The translations under genes and the position numbers were made by a program. Below, piece by piece: positions 54,548 to 62,837 of a DNA stretch of 64,000 bases. Below the pieces are notes generated by a model, which was not told where the DNA came from, did not search any database, and was given only the letters and a program-made list of their open reading frames with translations. Every line of letters begins with the position of its first letter. Position 1 is the first letter of the stretch. Origin of the DNA: G963668655 sp963668655 (lineage in GTDB: Bacteria; Myxococcota_A; SURF-8); contig CAXXPQ010000002.1 of the NCBI GenBank assembly GCA_963668655.2, positions 186,001 to 250,000 on the forward strand, read 5' to 3'.

Positions 54548-57500
54548 AAAAGAAACAATCAACGGTCACGAGGAGTTCCACGATTCGTCTTCAACGTCGG
54601 ATCTCAGGCAGAAGATTCTGATCGTTGACGACCGCGTGGAGAATCTCGTCGTCCTTGAACGAACGCTCGCCGACGTGGACGCCGAGGTCATCAAGGCGAT
54701 GAACGGCAACGAAGCGCTCGCGGCGTCCCTGGAACACGACTTCGCCATCGCCATCCTGGACATCATGATGCCCGGTATGGATGGCTATGAACTGGCCGAA
54801 CATCTGCGGGGCGACAAGAAAACGGCGGTGCTTCCTATCATATTCCTCACCGCCTCCTTCAACGACGATCAGCACATGTTCAAGGGGTACGAATCGGGCG
54901 GCGTGGATTACATCGTGAAACCTTACAGCCCCGACGTGCTGTTGAGCAAGGTCCGAATCTTCCTGGAAGTCGATCGTTACCGCAAACAACTTGAAACGAT
55001 GATTAATCATCGGACCCGGCACATCCGTCACATCACGCGAATCATGCGCGGCATCCGGGACGTGAATCAACTCATCGTCCGGGAAAAGGATCGGGATCGG
55101 CTGATCCAGAGAGCCTGTGAACTGCTGGTCGCGGCCCGGAGTTTTCGATACGCCTGGATCATCCTTGTCGATCAGGAAACCGGAGAGATCGTTCCCGCCC
55201 AGGCCGGTTTGCCGAAGGAAAAATTCGATTACCTGATCGATATGTTCAAATCCGGTTCGATACCGAACTGCTGCCTGCGTTCCCTGAACGAATCGCGAGT
55301 TGTCATCCCCGAGCCCGGAAGCCTCGATTGCGAAAACTGTTTTCTCGGGGATTTCTCCGGGGATACAGCCGCCTTCACCGCCCGTCTGTTTCACAAGGGG
55401 AAAGAGTACGGCTTCATAAGCGCACGCCTGCCGGAGGGATTCGACGTCAACGAGGAGGAAATCTCCCTGTTCGAGGAAAGCGCGGAGGACATTTCCTATG
55501 CGCTTTTCGGAATCGAACAGGAAAGGGCCTGCTCGGAATCGGAAAAGACGTTGAGTTCGATCTTCGATAACGCCACGGACGGGATTCTGCTGGCGGACCT
55601 GGACACGCTGCGCTTGAAGAAAGCCAACCGGGCCATCGCCGAGATGCTGGGCTATTCACGGCAGGAATTGCTCGAACGATCCGTTTCCGACATCTATTCC
55701 TCCGATAAAATCCCGGATATCGAATTTCTGTTGGAGAAAATAAAAACCGGCGAGAAAAATAGAGCCACTGAAATCTCGATGCGAAAGAAGAATGACAGCG
55801 CATTTCTGGCGGAAGTCAGTTTCTCCCTGGTCGTGTTGGACGATCGGAAATATCTTCTGGGGATCTTTCGGGACATCACGGAAAGCAGGAAACTGGAAGC
55901 CCAGCTCCAGCAGGCGCAGAAAATGGAATCCATCGGTCGTCTGGCGGGAGGAGTGGCGCATGACTTCAACAATCTGCTGACCGTCATCAACGGATACTCC
56001 GAGATCACCATGTCGGAGCTTGAAGAAGGCGATCCGATCCGAAACAGTTTCGAACAGATTCTGCACGCCGGACAAAGCGCGACGGCGCTTACCCAGCAAC
56101 TCCTGGCTTTCTCCCGAAAACAGATTATTTCTCCGGTTGTGGTCGATCTCAACGAAGTCGTGGAAAGATCCAAGAAAATGCTGAAGCGTCTGATCGGAGA
56201 GGACATCGATCTGGCGTTCTTTCCCGGCGCGAACCTGTGGCGGGTACGGATCGATCCCAACCAGATCGACCAGATCCTGATGAATCTCAGCGTCAACGCC
56301 CGGGACGCCATGCCGGAATTCGGCAAGCTCACCATCGAGACGCGAAACATGCTCCTGACCGAAAAACAGTGCCAGTCCTGCATGCAACCGATCAAGGGGG
56401 ATTTCGTGATGCTGGCGATCAGCGACACCGGCATGGGCATCGATGGAGAACTGCTGAAGGAAATTTTCGAGCCGTTCTTTACGAGCAAGGAGAAAGGCAA
56501 GGGAACCGGGCTGGGCCTTTCCACCGTACACGGCATCGTCCATCAGAACGAGGGACACATCAATGTCTATTCGGAACCCGGAGTCGGCACCACGTTCAAA
56601 ATCTACCTGCCGCGAGAATTCGGCGAGGACTGCCTGGAAGAAGAATCGCCGGAGCCCGTCAGCCTAACGGGAGATGAAACGATCCTGTTGGTCGAGGACA
56701 TGGAAAATCTTCGAAAAATGGCCCGATCGGCGCTGGAGGAAAACGGGTATCGCGTCATGGAAGCGGGCGACGGTGAGGAAGCGCTTCTTATCAGCCAGCG
56801 GATGGCCGACCTGGACCTTCTCCTGACGGATGTCATCATGCCGAAAATCAGCGGCAAACAGCTTTTCGAAAAATTGCAGGAAACGCGAAAGAACTTCCAG
56901 GTTCTGTACATGTCCGGGTACACGGAAAACTCCATCGCCCACCACGGCGTTCTGGAAAAAGGGACGAACTTCATCCACAAGCCGTTTCGCCCGCAGGATC
57001 TCGTGCGCATGGTCAGGCAGGTCTTGGACAAAGCCGTGCGCCCCGCCGCAGGAAGCGTTCCAAGAAAACAGCCCCGGAAAACGATCCTCCTGATCGCAGG
57101 TGACGAGCGGATTCGGTCGCTTTACGGAAAATACGCACAATCGCTGGATATGATCCTGCTATCGACCGCGGACGAAGCGGAAGGCGTCCGGCTCTTCAGA
57201 AAACACCTGGACCGCCTGTCGCTCGCCATCGTGAACTGTCCGCTGCCGGAAATGGCCGGGCCGGACCTGATCGCGGAGTTGCTGAAGGTTTCGGATCAGA
57301 TTCCCATCATCGTATCGAGTCGGCAGCCGCTCGAAGATACCGACGAGTTCCTTCAGTCGGAGTGCGTTAAATGCATTCAACAGTTCGCGTCGGATCTGAA
57401 AAGGTGGTTCACCGGCATCGTTTCGGTTCATTCCCTGGACGCACAGCCAAGAAAAGAGAAAAGGGTGGAAGAGGGAATAGATGAATTCCTCGAGGAGTTC

Positions 57501-57761
57501 TTGGATGCTTCGCCGGCGACCGGCGACCGGCTCGCGCTGGAAGCCGACTCGATCCTCTCCACCCTCCCGCAGTCCGTTGTGGGCGAAATGATCGAGGCCG
57601 CGGAATCCGGCGACTCCGTGAGAATACGCCATGTGCTGGCGAATAACCTCATGAAGTCGTTCCCAGAATTCGCCTCGGTGCTCAAGCGCCTGATCGATAA
57701 ATACGATTACGACAGAATCATCGAGCTACTGAAAGCGAACGTCGGGGAAGGCGATGAATAG
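54540..57761 (+). CDS. Cytoplasmic hybrid kinase: REC-GAF-PAS-HK-REC-REC-like
   Basis: 1,073 residues, no membrane segment. An N-terminal receiver (24-145, Asp74 in LDIMMPGMDG); a GAF-like sensor (165-325) containing four cysteines in NCC and CENC motifs; PAS (340-460); HisKA with GGVAHDFNNLL (His474); ATPase with NLSVNARDAM, SDTGMGID and GTGLGLST; receiver with Asp764 (LTDVIMP); a second receiver-like domain in which the phospho-acceptor is Asn899 (IVNCPLP); and a helical tail (965-1073) ending YDYDRIIELL, typical of hybrid-kinase C-termini. It can receive phosphate through its first receiver, probably from the upstream kinase, and relay it. It overlaps cheB by 8 bases. Confidence 0.92.
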   Translation: MTEKETINGHEEFHDSSSTSDLRQKILIVDDRVENLVVLERTLADVDAEVIKAMNGNEALAASLEHDFAIAILDIMMPGMDGYELAEHLRGDKKTAVLPIIFLTASFNDDQHMFKGYESGGVDYIVKPYSPDVLLSKVRIFLEVDRYRKQLETMINHRTRHIRHITRIMRGIRDVNQLIVREKDRDRLIQRACELLVAARSFRYAWIILVDQETGEIVPAQAGLPKEKFDYLIDMFKSGSIPNCCLRSLNESRVVIPEPGSLDCENCFLGDFSGDTAAFTARLFHKGKEYGFISARLPEGFDVNEEEISLFEESAEDISYALFGIEQERACSESEKTLSSIFDNATDGILLADLDTLRLKKANRAIAEMLGYSRQELLERSVSDIYSSDKIPDIEFLLEKIKTGEKNRATEISMRKKNDSAFLAEVSFSLVVLDDRKYLLGIFRDITESRKLEAQLQQAQKMESIGRLAGGVAHDFNNLLTVINGYSEITMSELEEGDPIRNSFEQILHAGQSATALTQQLLAFSRKQIISPVVVDLNEVVERSKKMLKRLIGEDIDLAFFPGANLWRVRIDPNQIDQILMNLSVNARDAMPEFGKLTIETRNMLLTEKQCQSCMQPIKGDFVMLAISDTGMGIDGELLKEIFEPFFTSKEKGKGTGLGLSTVHGIVHQNEGHINVYSEPGVGTTFKIYLPREFGEDCLEEESPEPVSLTGDETILLVEDMENLRKMARSALEENGYRVMEAGDGEEALLISQRMADLDLLLTDVIMPKISGKQLFEKLQETRKNFQVLYMSGYTENSIAHHGVLEKGTNFIHKPFRPQDLVRMVRQVLDKAVRPAAGSVPRKQPRKTILLIAGDERIRSLYGKYAQSLDMILLSTADEAEGVRLFRKHLDRLSLAIVNCPLPEMAGPDLIAELLKVSDQIPIIVSSRQPLEDTDEFLQSECVKCIQQFASDLKRWFTGIVSVHSLDAQPRKEKRVEEGIDEFLEEFLDASPATGDRLALEADSILSTLPQSVVGEMIEAAESGDSVRIRHVLANNLMKSFPEFASVLKRLIDKYDYDRIIELLKANVGEGDE

Positions 57762-57867
57762 CAGAGGATCATTCGACCGCCGATGGACGCCGATGCCGGG
57801 TGATGGAGAAACCCGGTGAAAAAACAACGGAGTTGCCATGTCGTAAACAATGCAACGGGAGGTTAAA

Positions 57868-58968
57868 ATGACTGAAACTACGGAAATTCAAACCGCTCGC
57901 ATCATGGTTGTAGACGACCTGCCAGACAACTTGAAAGTGCTCGAAAAGCTTCTCTGCGCCAAAGGCTATAAGGTGTTTTCATTTACGAACGCGAAACAGG
58001 CGCTGGCCGCCGCCCAAAGAAAACCGCCGGATCTCGTGTTGCTTGATGTCAACATGCCCGAGATGGATGGGTTCGAAATGTGCGAACATTTGAAAAAGAA
58101 CCGAAAATTACGTGACATTCCGGTACTGTTTCTAAGCGGACTATCGGACATGTCCGCCAAATTGGGCGCCTTTGCAGCGGGCGGAGTGGATTACATCACC
58201 AAACCGTTCAACAAGGAGGAAATCCTCGCACGGGTCGGGACGCATCTCCAGAACGCTTTGATGAAAGAGCAATTGAGAAACTATAACGACCTGCTTGAAG
58301 AACGGGTTCGCTCACAGGTGAAGGAAATTTCGGATTCCCAGCGGGCGACGATCATCGCCCTGGCCAAACTGACCGAATCGCGGGACGACGAAACCGGCCA
58401 TCACATCGAAAGAGTCCAGGTGTTATGCCGATTCCTGTCCAAACAGCTCTCCAACACGTCGGTTTTTAAAAATTCTATCGATGATGGCTTCATTGACAAC
58501 ATCTACCACGCCAGCGCCCTGCATGACATCGGTAAAGTCGGCATCAAGGATTCGGTATTACTCAAACCCGGCAAGCTGACCATCGAGGAATTCGAGTATA
58601 TGAAATTGCATACGGTGCTGGGATCCGAAATGCTCGCCAAGGTGAACGCGCAGTATCCCCAGAACCAGATGGTCAACATGGGACGCGTGATTGCGCGGCA
58701 TCACCACGAACGTTGGGATGGAACCGGTTATCCCGACGGCTTGGCCGGCGATGCGATTCCGCTGCCCGCCCGCATCATGGCGCTTGCCGATATCTACGAC
58801 GCTCTGTGCTCGGAACGTCCTTACAAACCTCCCTTTTCGCACGAAGAAAGCCGGGATATCATTCTGGAATGCGGAGGCAAACACCTGGATCCGAATGTCG
58901 TAGACATTTTTCGAGAAGTGGAAGGCGAGTTCAACGAGATCCGAAGCGGATATAGCGGTTATCATTAA
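57868..58968 (+). CDS. REC-HD-GYP response regulator (c-di-GMP phosphodiesterase)
   Basis: 366 residues of RpfG type. ATG 57,868 is chosen over 57,850 because GGGAGG stands 5 bases upstream. The receiver (13-130) has Asp60 in LLDVNMPEMDG. The HD-GYP domain (about 165-355) has HDIGKVGI (His219-Asp220), HHHERWDGTGYPDG (GYP at 287-289) and ALADIYDAL, so the metal ligands and GYP signature look intact. Such proteins hydrolyse cyclic di-GMP when phosphorylated. It follows the hybrid kinase by about 105 bases, which contain a small hairpin (CCGGGT/ACCCGG) without a T run, and is the likely output of the cluster. Confidence 0.92.
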   Translation: MTETTEIQTARIMVVDDLPDNLKVLEKLLCAKGYKVFSFTNAKQALAAAQRKPPDLVLLDVNMPEMDGFEMCEHLKKNRKLRDIPVLFLSGLSDMSAKLGAFAAGGVDYITKPFNKEEILARVGTHLQNALMKEQLRNYNDLLEERVRSQVKEISDSQRATIIALAKLTESRDDETGHHIERVQVLCRFLSKQLSNTSVFKNSIDDGFIDNIYHASALHDIGKVGIKDSVLLKPGKLTIEEFEYMKLHTVLGSEMLAKVNAQYPQNQMVNMGRVIARHHHERWDGTGYPDGLAGDAIPLPARIMALADIYDALCSERPYKPPFSHEESRDIILECGGKHLDPNVVDIFREVEGEFNEIRSGYSGYH

Positions 58969-59018
58969 CCCGGTCCGATAATCGTAGCGAATAGAAACGG
59001 TTTGATATATATGAGTTG

Positions 59019-59342
59019 ATGAAAAACGAAAACCTGCATTTAACCGAAAAAGAACTGTACGACCTCCGCAAACGAGCCGTTCGAATGAAGCGAAACGGCC
59101 ACACGCATGCGGCGGTGGCGGGTGCGTTCGGCGTTGGGGAATCCACCGTGCGGAAATGGTGGACGCTGTACAAGCAAGGAGGATTTCAGGCGCTTTATCC
59201 CCCCAGACGCGGACGCACAATTGGCCGCTATCGCCGCTTGAATTCCGAGCAAGAGCGTGACATTCGAGAACTGCTCGTGGAGAAGACGCCGGACCAGTTG
59301 AAATTGGGCTTCGCGCTTTGGACGCAGCGGGCGGTTGCCTGA
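59019..59342 (+). pseudogene. Truncated IS630-family transposase (N-terminal HTH part)
   Basis: About 107 residues. It has a helix-turn-helix of IS630/Tc1 type (MKRNGHTHAAVAGAFGVGES, TVRKWWTLYKQGG), then the linker GLYPPRRGR-like segment ALYPPRRGRTIG and TPDQLKLGFALWTQRAVA, where a stop interrupts the expected continuation. The catalytic DDE domain is missing downstream. It is an insertion-sequence relic at the right edge of the signalling cluster. Confidence 0.75.
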
Positions 59343-59379
59343 AACGCTAGGTTGGTGAGGTCGGGTTAATAGTTTTGAA

Positions 59380-59408
59380 TTGACAATCTCGATTTGATTA
59401 CATACGCT
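59380..59408 (+). promoter_or_regulatory. Possible promoter of the beta-helix lipoprotein gene
   Basis: A perfect TTGACA (59,380-59,385) with a 17-base spacer to TACGCT (59,403-59,408), which matches the -10 consensus at only 3 of 6 positions. The leader to the ATG at 59,567 would be about 150 bases. Confidence 0.4.
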
Positions 59409-59424
59409 ATTCTGCATTCAGGGA

Positions 59425-59463
59425 GTGGAATATCCATTCGCATGTTTCAGCTTCATATTCCAC
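59425..59463 (+). promoter_or_regulatory. Perfect 9-base inverted repeat in the leader
   Basis: GTGGAATAT (59,425-59,433) and ATATTCCAC (59,455-59,463) form a perfect 9-base inverted repeat with a 21-base loop, located just after the possible promoter and about 100 bases before the lipoprotein start. It could be an operator or an RNA hairpin; no family was recognised. Confidence 0.4.
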
Positions 59464-59566
59464 AGGTGGATTCGCGCTGAATACATTCACGGGTGTGCGT
59501 CCGGTTGAATGGCTCGGCGGTTGACGCGCGGTTTCTTGATCGTATGGAAACAAGGAGGGCATTCCA

Positions 59567-62500
59567 ATGAAAACTCGGTTTTCGGTATTGGTAAAATTCG
59601 GTCTATTTTTCTTTGCCGCCTTCCTTCTGGGTGGTTGCCTGGAAATCGAAAATCCGGTGAACGGAGTCACATTCGCCCATCGCTCCGCGATCCATTTCAG
59701 CGTCGATGCCACATCCGCCTCCCGCGTTGTCTGGACCACGACGTACACGGACGAAAACGGTCAATTGCAAACGCTTGAAATCGGGCGGGGCGAAACCTTC
59801 GATTATGCGAATTTGCCGATTGTGAATGGCCAGATCACGACCCACAAGATTGTGGCGAAACGCGGCAGCGAATCGGACACCTCGACGATTTACATCAAAC
59901 CGCGTTGCCTGTACGAGGGCATGGTGGACTGCTCACACCTGAACAGCGGCTGCGTTCAGGGCGCCTGCGACCCCGTGCCGGACCAGTGCGTAGCCGTTCC
60001 GGACGATGCCTTGTGTGATGACGGCGGTTTCTGCAATGGAAACGAAATCTGCGACGTGCAAACGGGTCAATGCGAAAGCGGAGAAGCCGTCATATGCGAC
60101 GACGGCGATCCCTGCACGACGGACATCTGCCGGGAAGAATCCGAAAAGTGCGTGTTCTCGGAAGTGAATTGCGACGATGGAATTTCCTGCACAACGGACG
60201 CCTGCGACGCAGCCAGCGGGGCCTGTTCCCACGAGTTTCACGATGAATTCTGCGACTCCGGTCCGGAAAACACAAAGGGCTATTGCACACAAAACGGTTG
60301 CGTGTATGAGGAATCCCTTGCCGTCACCATGGATGCCGCATTGGAGAAACTCGATTTCCTGATCCAGGATCCCCCCAACTTCGGGGGCGCGCGGGCCAGC
60401 CAGTTCTGCGATGTCGCCAATGGCGATGTCATCATCAGTACGGATTTGTTTCTCATCCGAGACAGGGAGTTTCCGGGAAATTTATGCATCGATGGCGCCA
60501 AATACACCATGACGTCCCTGTCCACTCCCATTCGCGTTACGGTAGAGGGAAACATCTACGTGGAGAATGGCGGGGAACTCTACGTAACCGGTGGCACCTG
60601 GATCAGTTCGAATATCGCCGTCGCGGTGGGCGCTTCGTCCAAAATCACGGCGCGGGGGTCGAGTACGAAGTTCTGGCCGAGCGATATACTTCTGGCTCCG
60701 AACACGAAATTGGAGATCGATGAATCCTATGTTCGCCTGGACGGTTATTGGGGGATCTACGGTGAGGGGAACACGGAAGCCGTCATCGACAACGGAGGAC
60801 GTGTCACTTTCTGGCACGATGATGGCTGGTTGAAAAGCGGCATCGCGATGGCTGCCGGATCCTCTCTGTGGATCGGAGGAGGAAGCATCATCACCCAGTA
60901 TGCGCTCAACACCGTCAACGACGGGCGCATGTCCGCCGGTGCGATTTATTCGCTCGGCGACGTTCGGATTGCGGACAGTACGATCAATTATTTTTCCTAC
61001 GGCGTGGCCAAGTCGGGATCCGGAAACCTGGAAGTCACGAACTCCACCATCTACAACAGCAGCATTGTTCCCATTTTCCTGAACGATATGGACGATACGC
61101 CCTCGAGCACCGTTTTGATCGAGGGAAACGATTTCGTATGGGATGACGCGATCGATTCGAGCCAGGAAAGAGAGCCGTATTTCGCCATCGGAATGTATTC
61201 CTGCGACGATGCCGATACGACTTTCACCATTCGCGACAACACCATTCTTACCGATCCGGATGTGTGGTTTTTATACTGGGGCTTGGCCGTTCGCGACGTG
61301 CGGGCGGATTTGCTGGTGTCCTTCAACAATTTCAAGAAATTCCGGGCATGGGGCATGGAATTCAATAACGCCGAGGGCATTCCGAGCGGCCAGTTGGAGA
61401 TTCGCGAACATAGCGGGAACGACGCCATCGACGGCCTGGTCCACGCTGTTACAGGGGCTCCGATGAGTTACGGAGCCATCAAGATCGTCGGATATACACA
61501 GCCGAACCTCAGTCAGAACACCACCCATGGTCCCAATCAACTTTCCGGCGTGTTCATCGAGCGCACCGAAGGGGCGAATCTTGAAGCGACGGAGGTCCGT
61601 CATCCCGGCTGGGGGCCAGGCATCATGGTGCAGGACTCTCCCCAGGCAACGCTTCGATACAGTGATATTTACGATATTTCGCGTGCCGGTATCCGTCTGT
61701 ATAACAGCCGAAACGCCAAAATCCAGGATACGATCGTCACGAATCAGATCACGGAGGATCTTTCTCCCAATGATGGCGGAATCTATCTGGAAGCGGATTC
61801 CTCCTTCGCGGAAATCAGCGGCGCGATTCTTACGGATTTGATCGTAGCCATGCAGATCAGCGATTCCGATGAAGTGAACATCGAGGACATCAATGTCCAG
61901 GGCTTCGACGCCGACGATTCCAATAGTTGGAGATTTCTGGAAAGCGGAATCAGTATCGCAAACAGTGAAAACGTCAGCCTCCGCCAAGTGGAAATTCGCG
62001 ATATTTATTTCGGGATTTCCGCGAGCGCCTCGAAAATACGGATCGAAAGCGAGGTGAAGGTGCTCTGCGTGGAATCTTCCGAACAGGTTCACCATGACGG
62101 AGTCGGCCTCACCCTTGACCAAAGCGATTTGTCCACGGTTTCCGGCCTTCTCGTGTCGAATAAAAACTGTGAACAGTACGAAGCGAAAGCGGGCATTTTC
62201 ATCATGGATTCAGATGATGTAATAGTGAAGGAAAATGAAACAGAGTTCATGCATGTCTATGGAATCATGGTGAAAAAGTGCAAAGGAAGCAAGCTGAGTT
62301 CAAACACGATCCGAAACACGCCATCCCCTCAATCGGCCCTATCGGGTGTCGGGTATTATATTGCCGAATGCTCCGAAATGGGTTTCGGCGGCAATATCAT
62401 TTCAGGAGCGGACATTGGCATTCAGCTCATCGACTCGCCCTCCGGAGTTCCGTTGCGTTGCAACGATATCGTGGCCAATGAAGTCGGGCTGGAGGCGAAC

Positions 62501-62731
62501 GATTCCAAGATTCTGATCGGAGAAGGAAGCTTCGAGGTCGGCAATAGGATCGATGCGGCGATCGACATCGCCTATAACAATACGAGCTGTTCTCTCATCC
62601 CGGCGACTTACAATTACTGGGGAGGTGGAATGGCCGTTAGCCGGGACAACAGCGCGCCTCCGTGCCATCCGTTTCCGGTGGACACTTCGAACTGGACCGA
62701 TGATCCGGACAAAATCTGTCAAGGCCGGTAA
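59567..62731 (+). CDS. Cys-rich, right-handed beta-helix lipoprotein
   Basis: 1,054 residues. The signal peptide ends in lipobox LGGC (acceptor Cys24). Residues 30-110 form a small beta-rich domain. Residues 110-245 are a Cys-rich block (CDDGDPCTTDIC, CDDGISCTTDAC, CNGNEIC) of the same kind as in the two giant proteins. Residues about 260-1040 are short repeated beta-strand turns with Asn/Ser ladders (VTNSTIYNSS, LRYSDIYDISRAGI, IADSTINY, NTIRNTPS), the parallel beta-helix/NosD-type pattern, closed by NYWGGG. Such folds bind or cleave polysaccharides, or serve as adhesins; no catalytic site was identified. AAGGAGG lies 7 bases before the ATG. It is probably monocistronic and converges on the AttH-like gene. 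Confidence 0.85.
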   Translation: MKTRFSVLVKFGLFFFAAFLLGGCLEIENPVNGVTFAHRSAIHFSVDATSASRVVWTTTYTDENGQLQTLEIGRGETFDYANLPIVNGQITTHKIVAKRGSESDTSTIYIKPRCLYEGMVDCSHLNSGCVQGACDPVPDQCVAVPDDALCDDGGFCNGNEICDVQTGQCESGEAVICDDGDPCTTDICREESEKCVFSEVNCDDGISCTTDACDAASGACSHEFHDEFCDSGPENTKGYCTQNGCVYEESLAVTMDAALEKLDFLIQDPPNFGGARASQFCDVANGDVIISTDLFLIRDREFPGNLCIDGAKYTMTSLSTPIRVTVEGNIYVENGGELYVTGGTWISSNIAVAVGASSKITARGSSTKFWPSDILLAPNTKLEIDESYVRLDGYWGIYGEGNTEAVIDNGGRVTFWHDDGWLKSGIAMAAGSSLWIGGGSIITQYALNTVNDGRMSAGAIYSLGDVRIADSTINYFSYGVAKSGSGNLEVTNSTIYNSSIVPIFLNDMDDTPSSTVLIEGNDFVWDDAIDSSQEREPYFAIGMYSCDDADTTFTIRDNTILTDPDVWFLYWGLAVRDVRADLLVSFNNFKKFRAWGMEFNNAEGIPSGQLEIREHSGNDAIDGLVHAVTGAPMSYGAIKIVGYTQPNLSQNTTHGPNQLSGVFIERTEGANLEATEVRHPGWGPGIMVQDSPQATLRYSDIYDISRAGIRLYNSRNAKIQDTIVTNQITEDLSPNDGGIYLEADSSFAEISGAILTDLIVAMQISDSDEVNIEDINVQGFDADDSNSWRFLESGISIANSENVSLRQVEIRDIYFGISASASKIRIESEVKVLCVESSEQVHHDGVGLTLDQSDLSTVSGLLVSNKNCEQYEAKAGIFIMDSDDVIVKENETEFMHVYGIMVKKCKGSKLSSNTIRNTPSPQSALSGVGYYIAECSEMGFGGNIISGADIGIQLIDSPSGVPLRCNDIVANEVGLEANDSKILIGEGSFEVGNRIDAAIDIAYNNTSCSLIPATYNYWGGGMAVSRDNSAPPCHPFPVDTSNWTDDPDKICQGR

Positions 62732-62814
62732 CGGTTTCGGCCCCGTCTATACTACTGTTTTACCGTCTCTTCTCGGGCCGTATCGTCAAGAATGACGGTT
62801 TTACCTTCCGTTTC

Positions 62815-62837
62815 ATCAAGAAAGGCGCATTCCGCCT
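62815..62837 (-). terminator. Possible intrinsic terminator of the AttH-like gene
   Basis: Directly after the TGA stop on the minus strand, AAGGCG and CGCCTT form a short stem with a GAATG loop, followed by TTCTT. The stem is short and the T run imperfect, so efficiency is uncertain. Confidence 0.45.

Noticed and set aside
57762..57867. CCGGGT/ACCCGG hairpin between the second kinase and the HD-GYP gene as a terminator
   Set aside because: The stem is only six base pairs and no T run follows, so it is more likely incidental or a weak processing signal.
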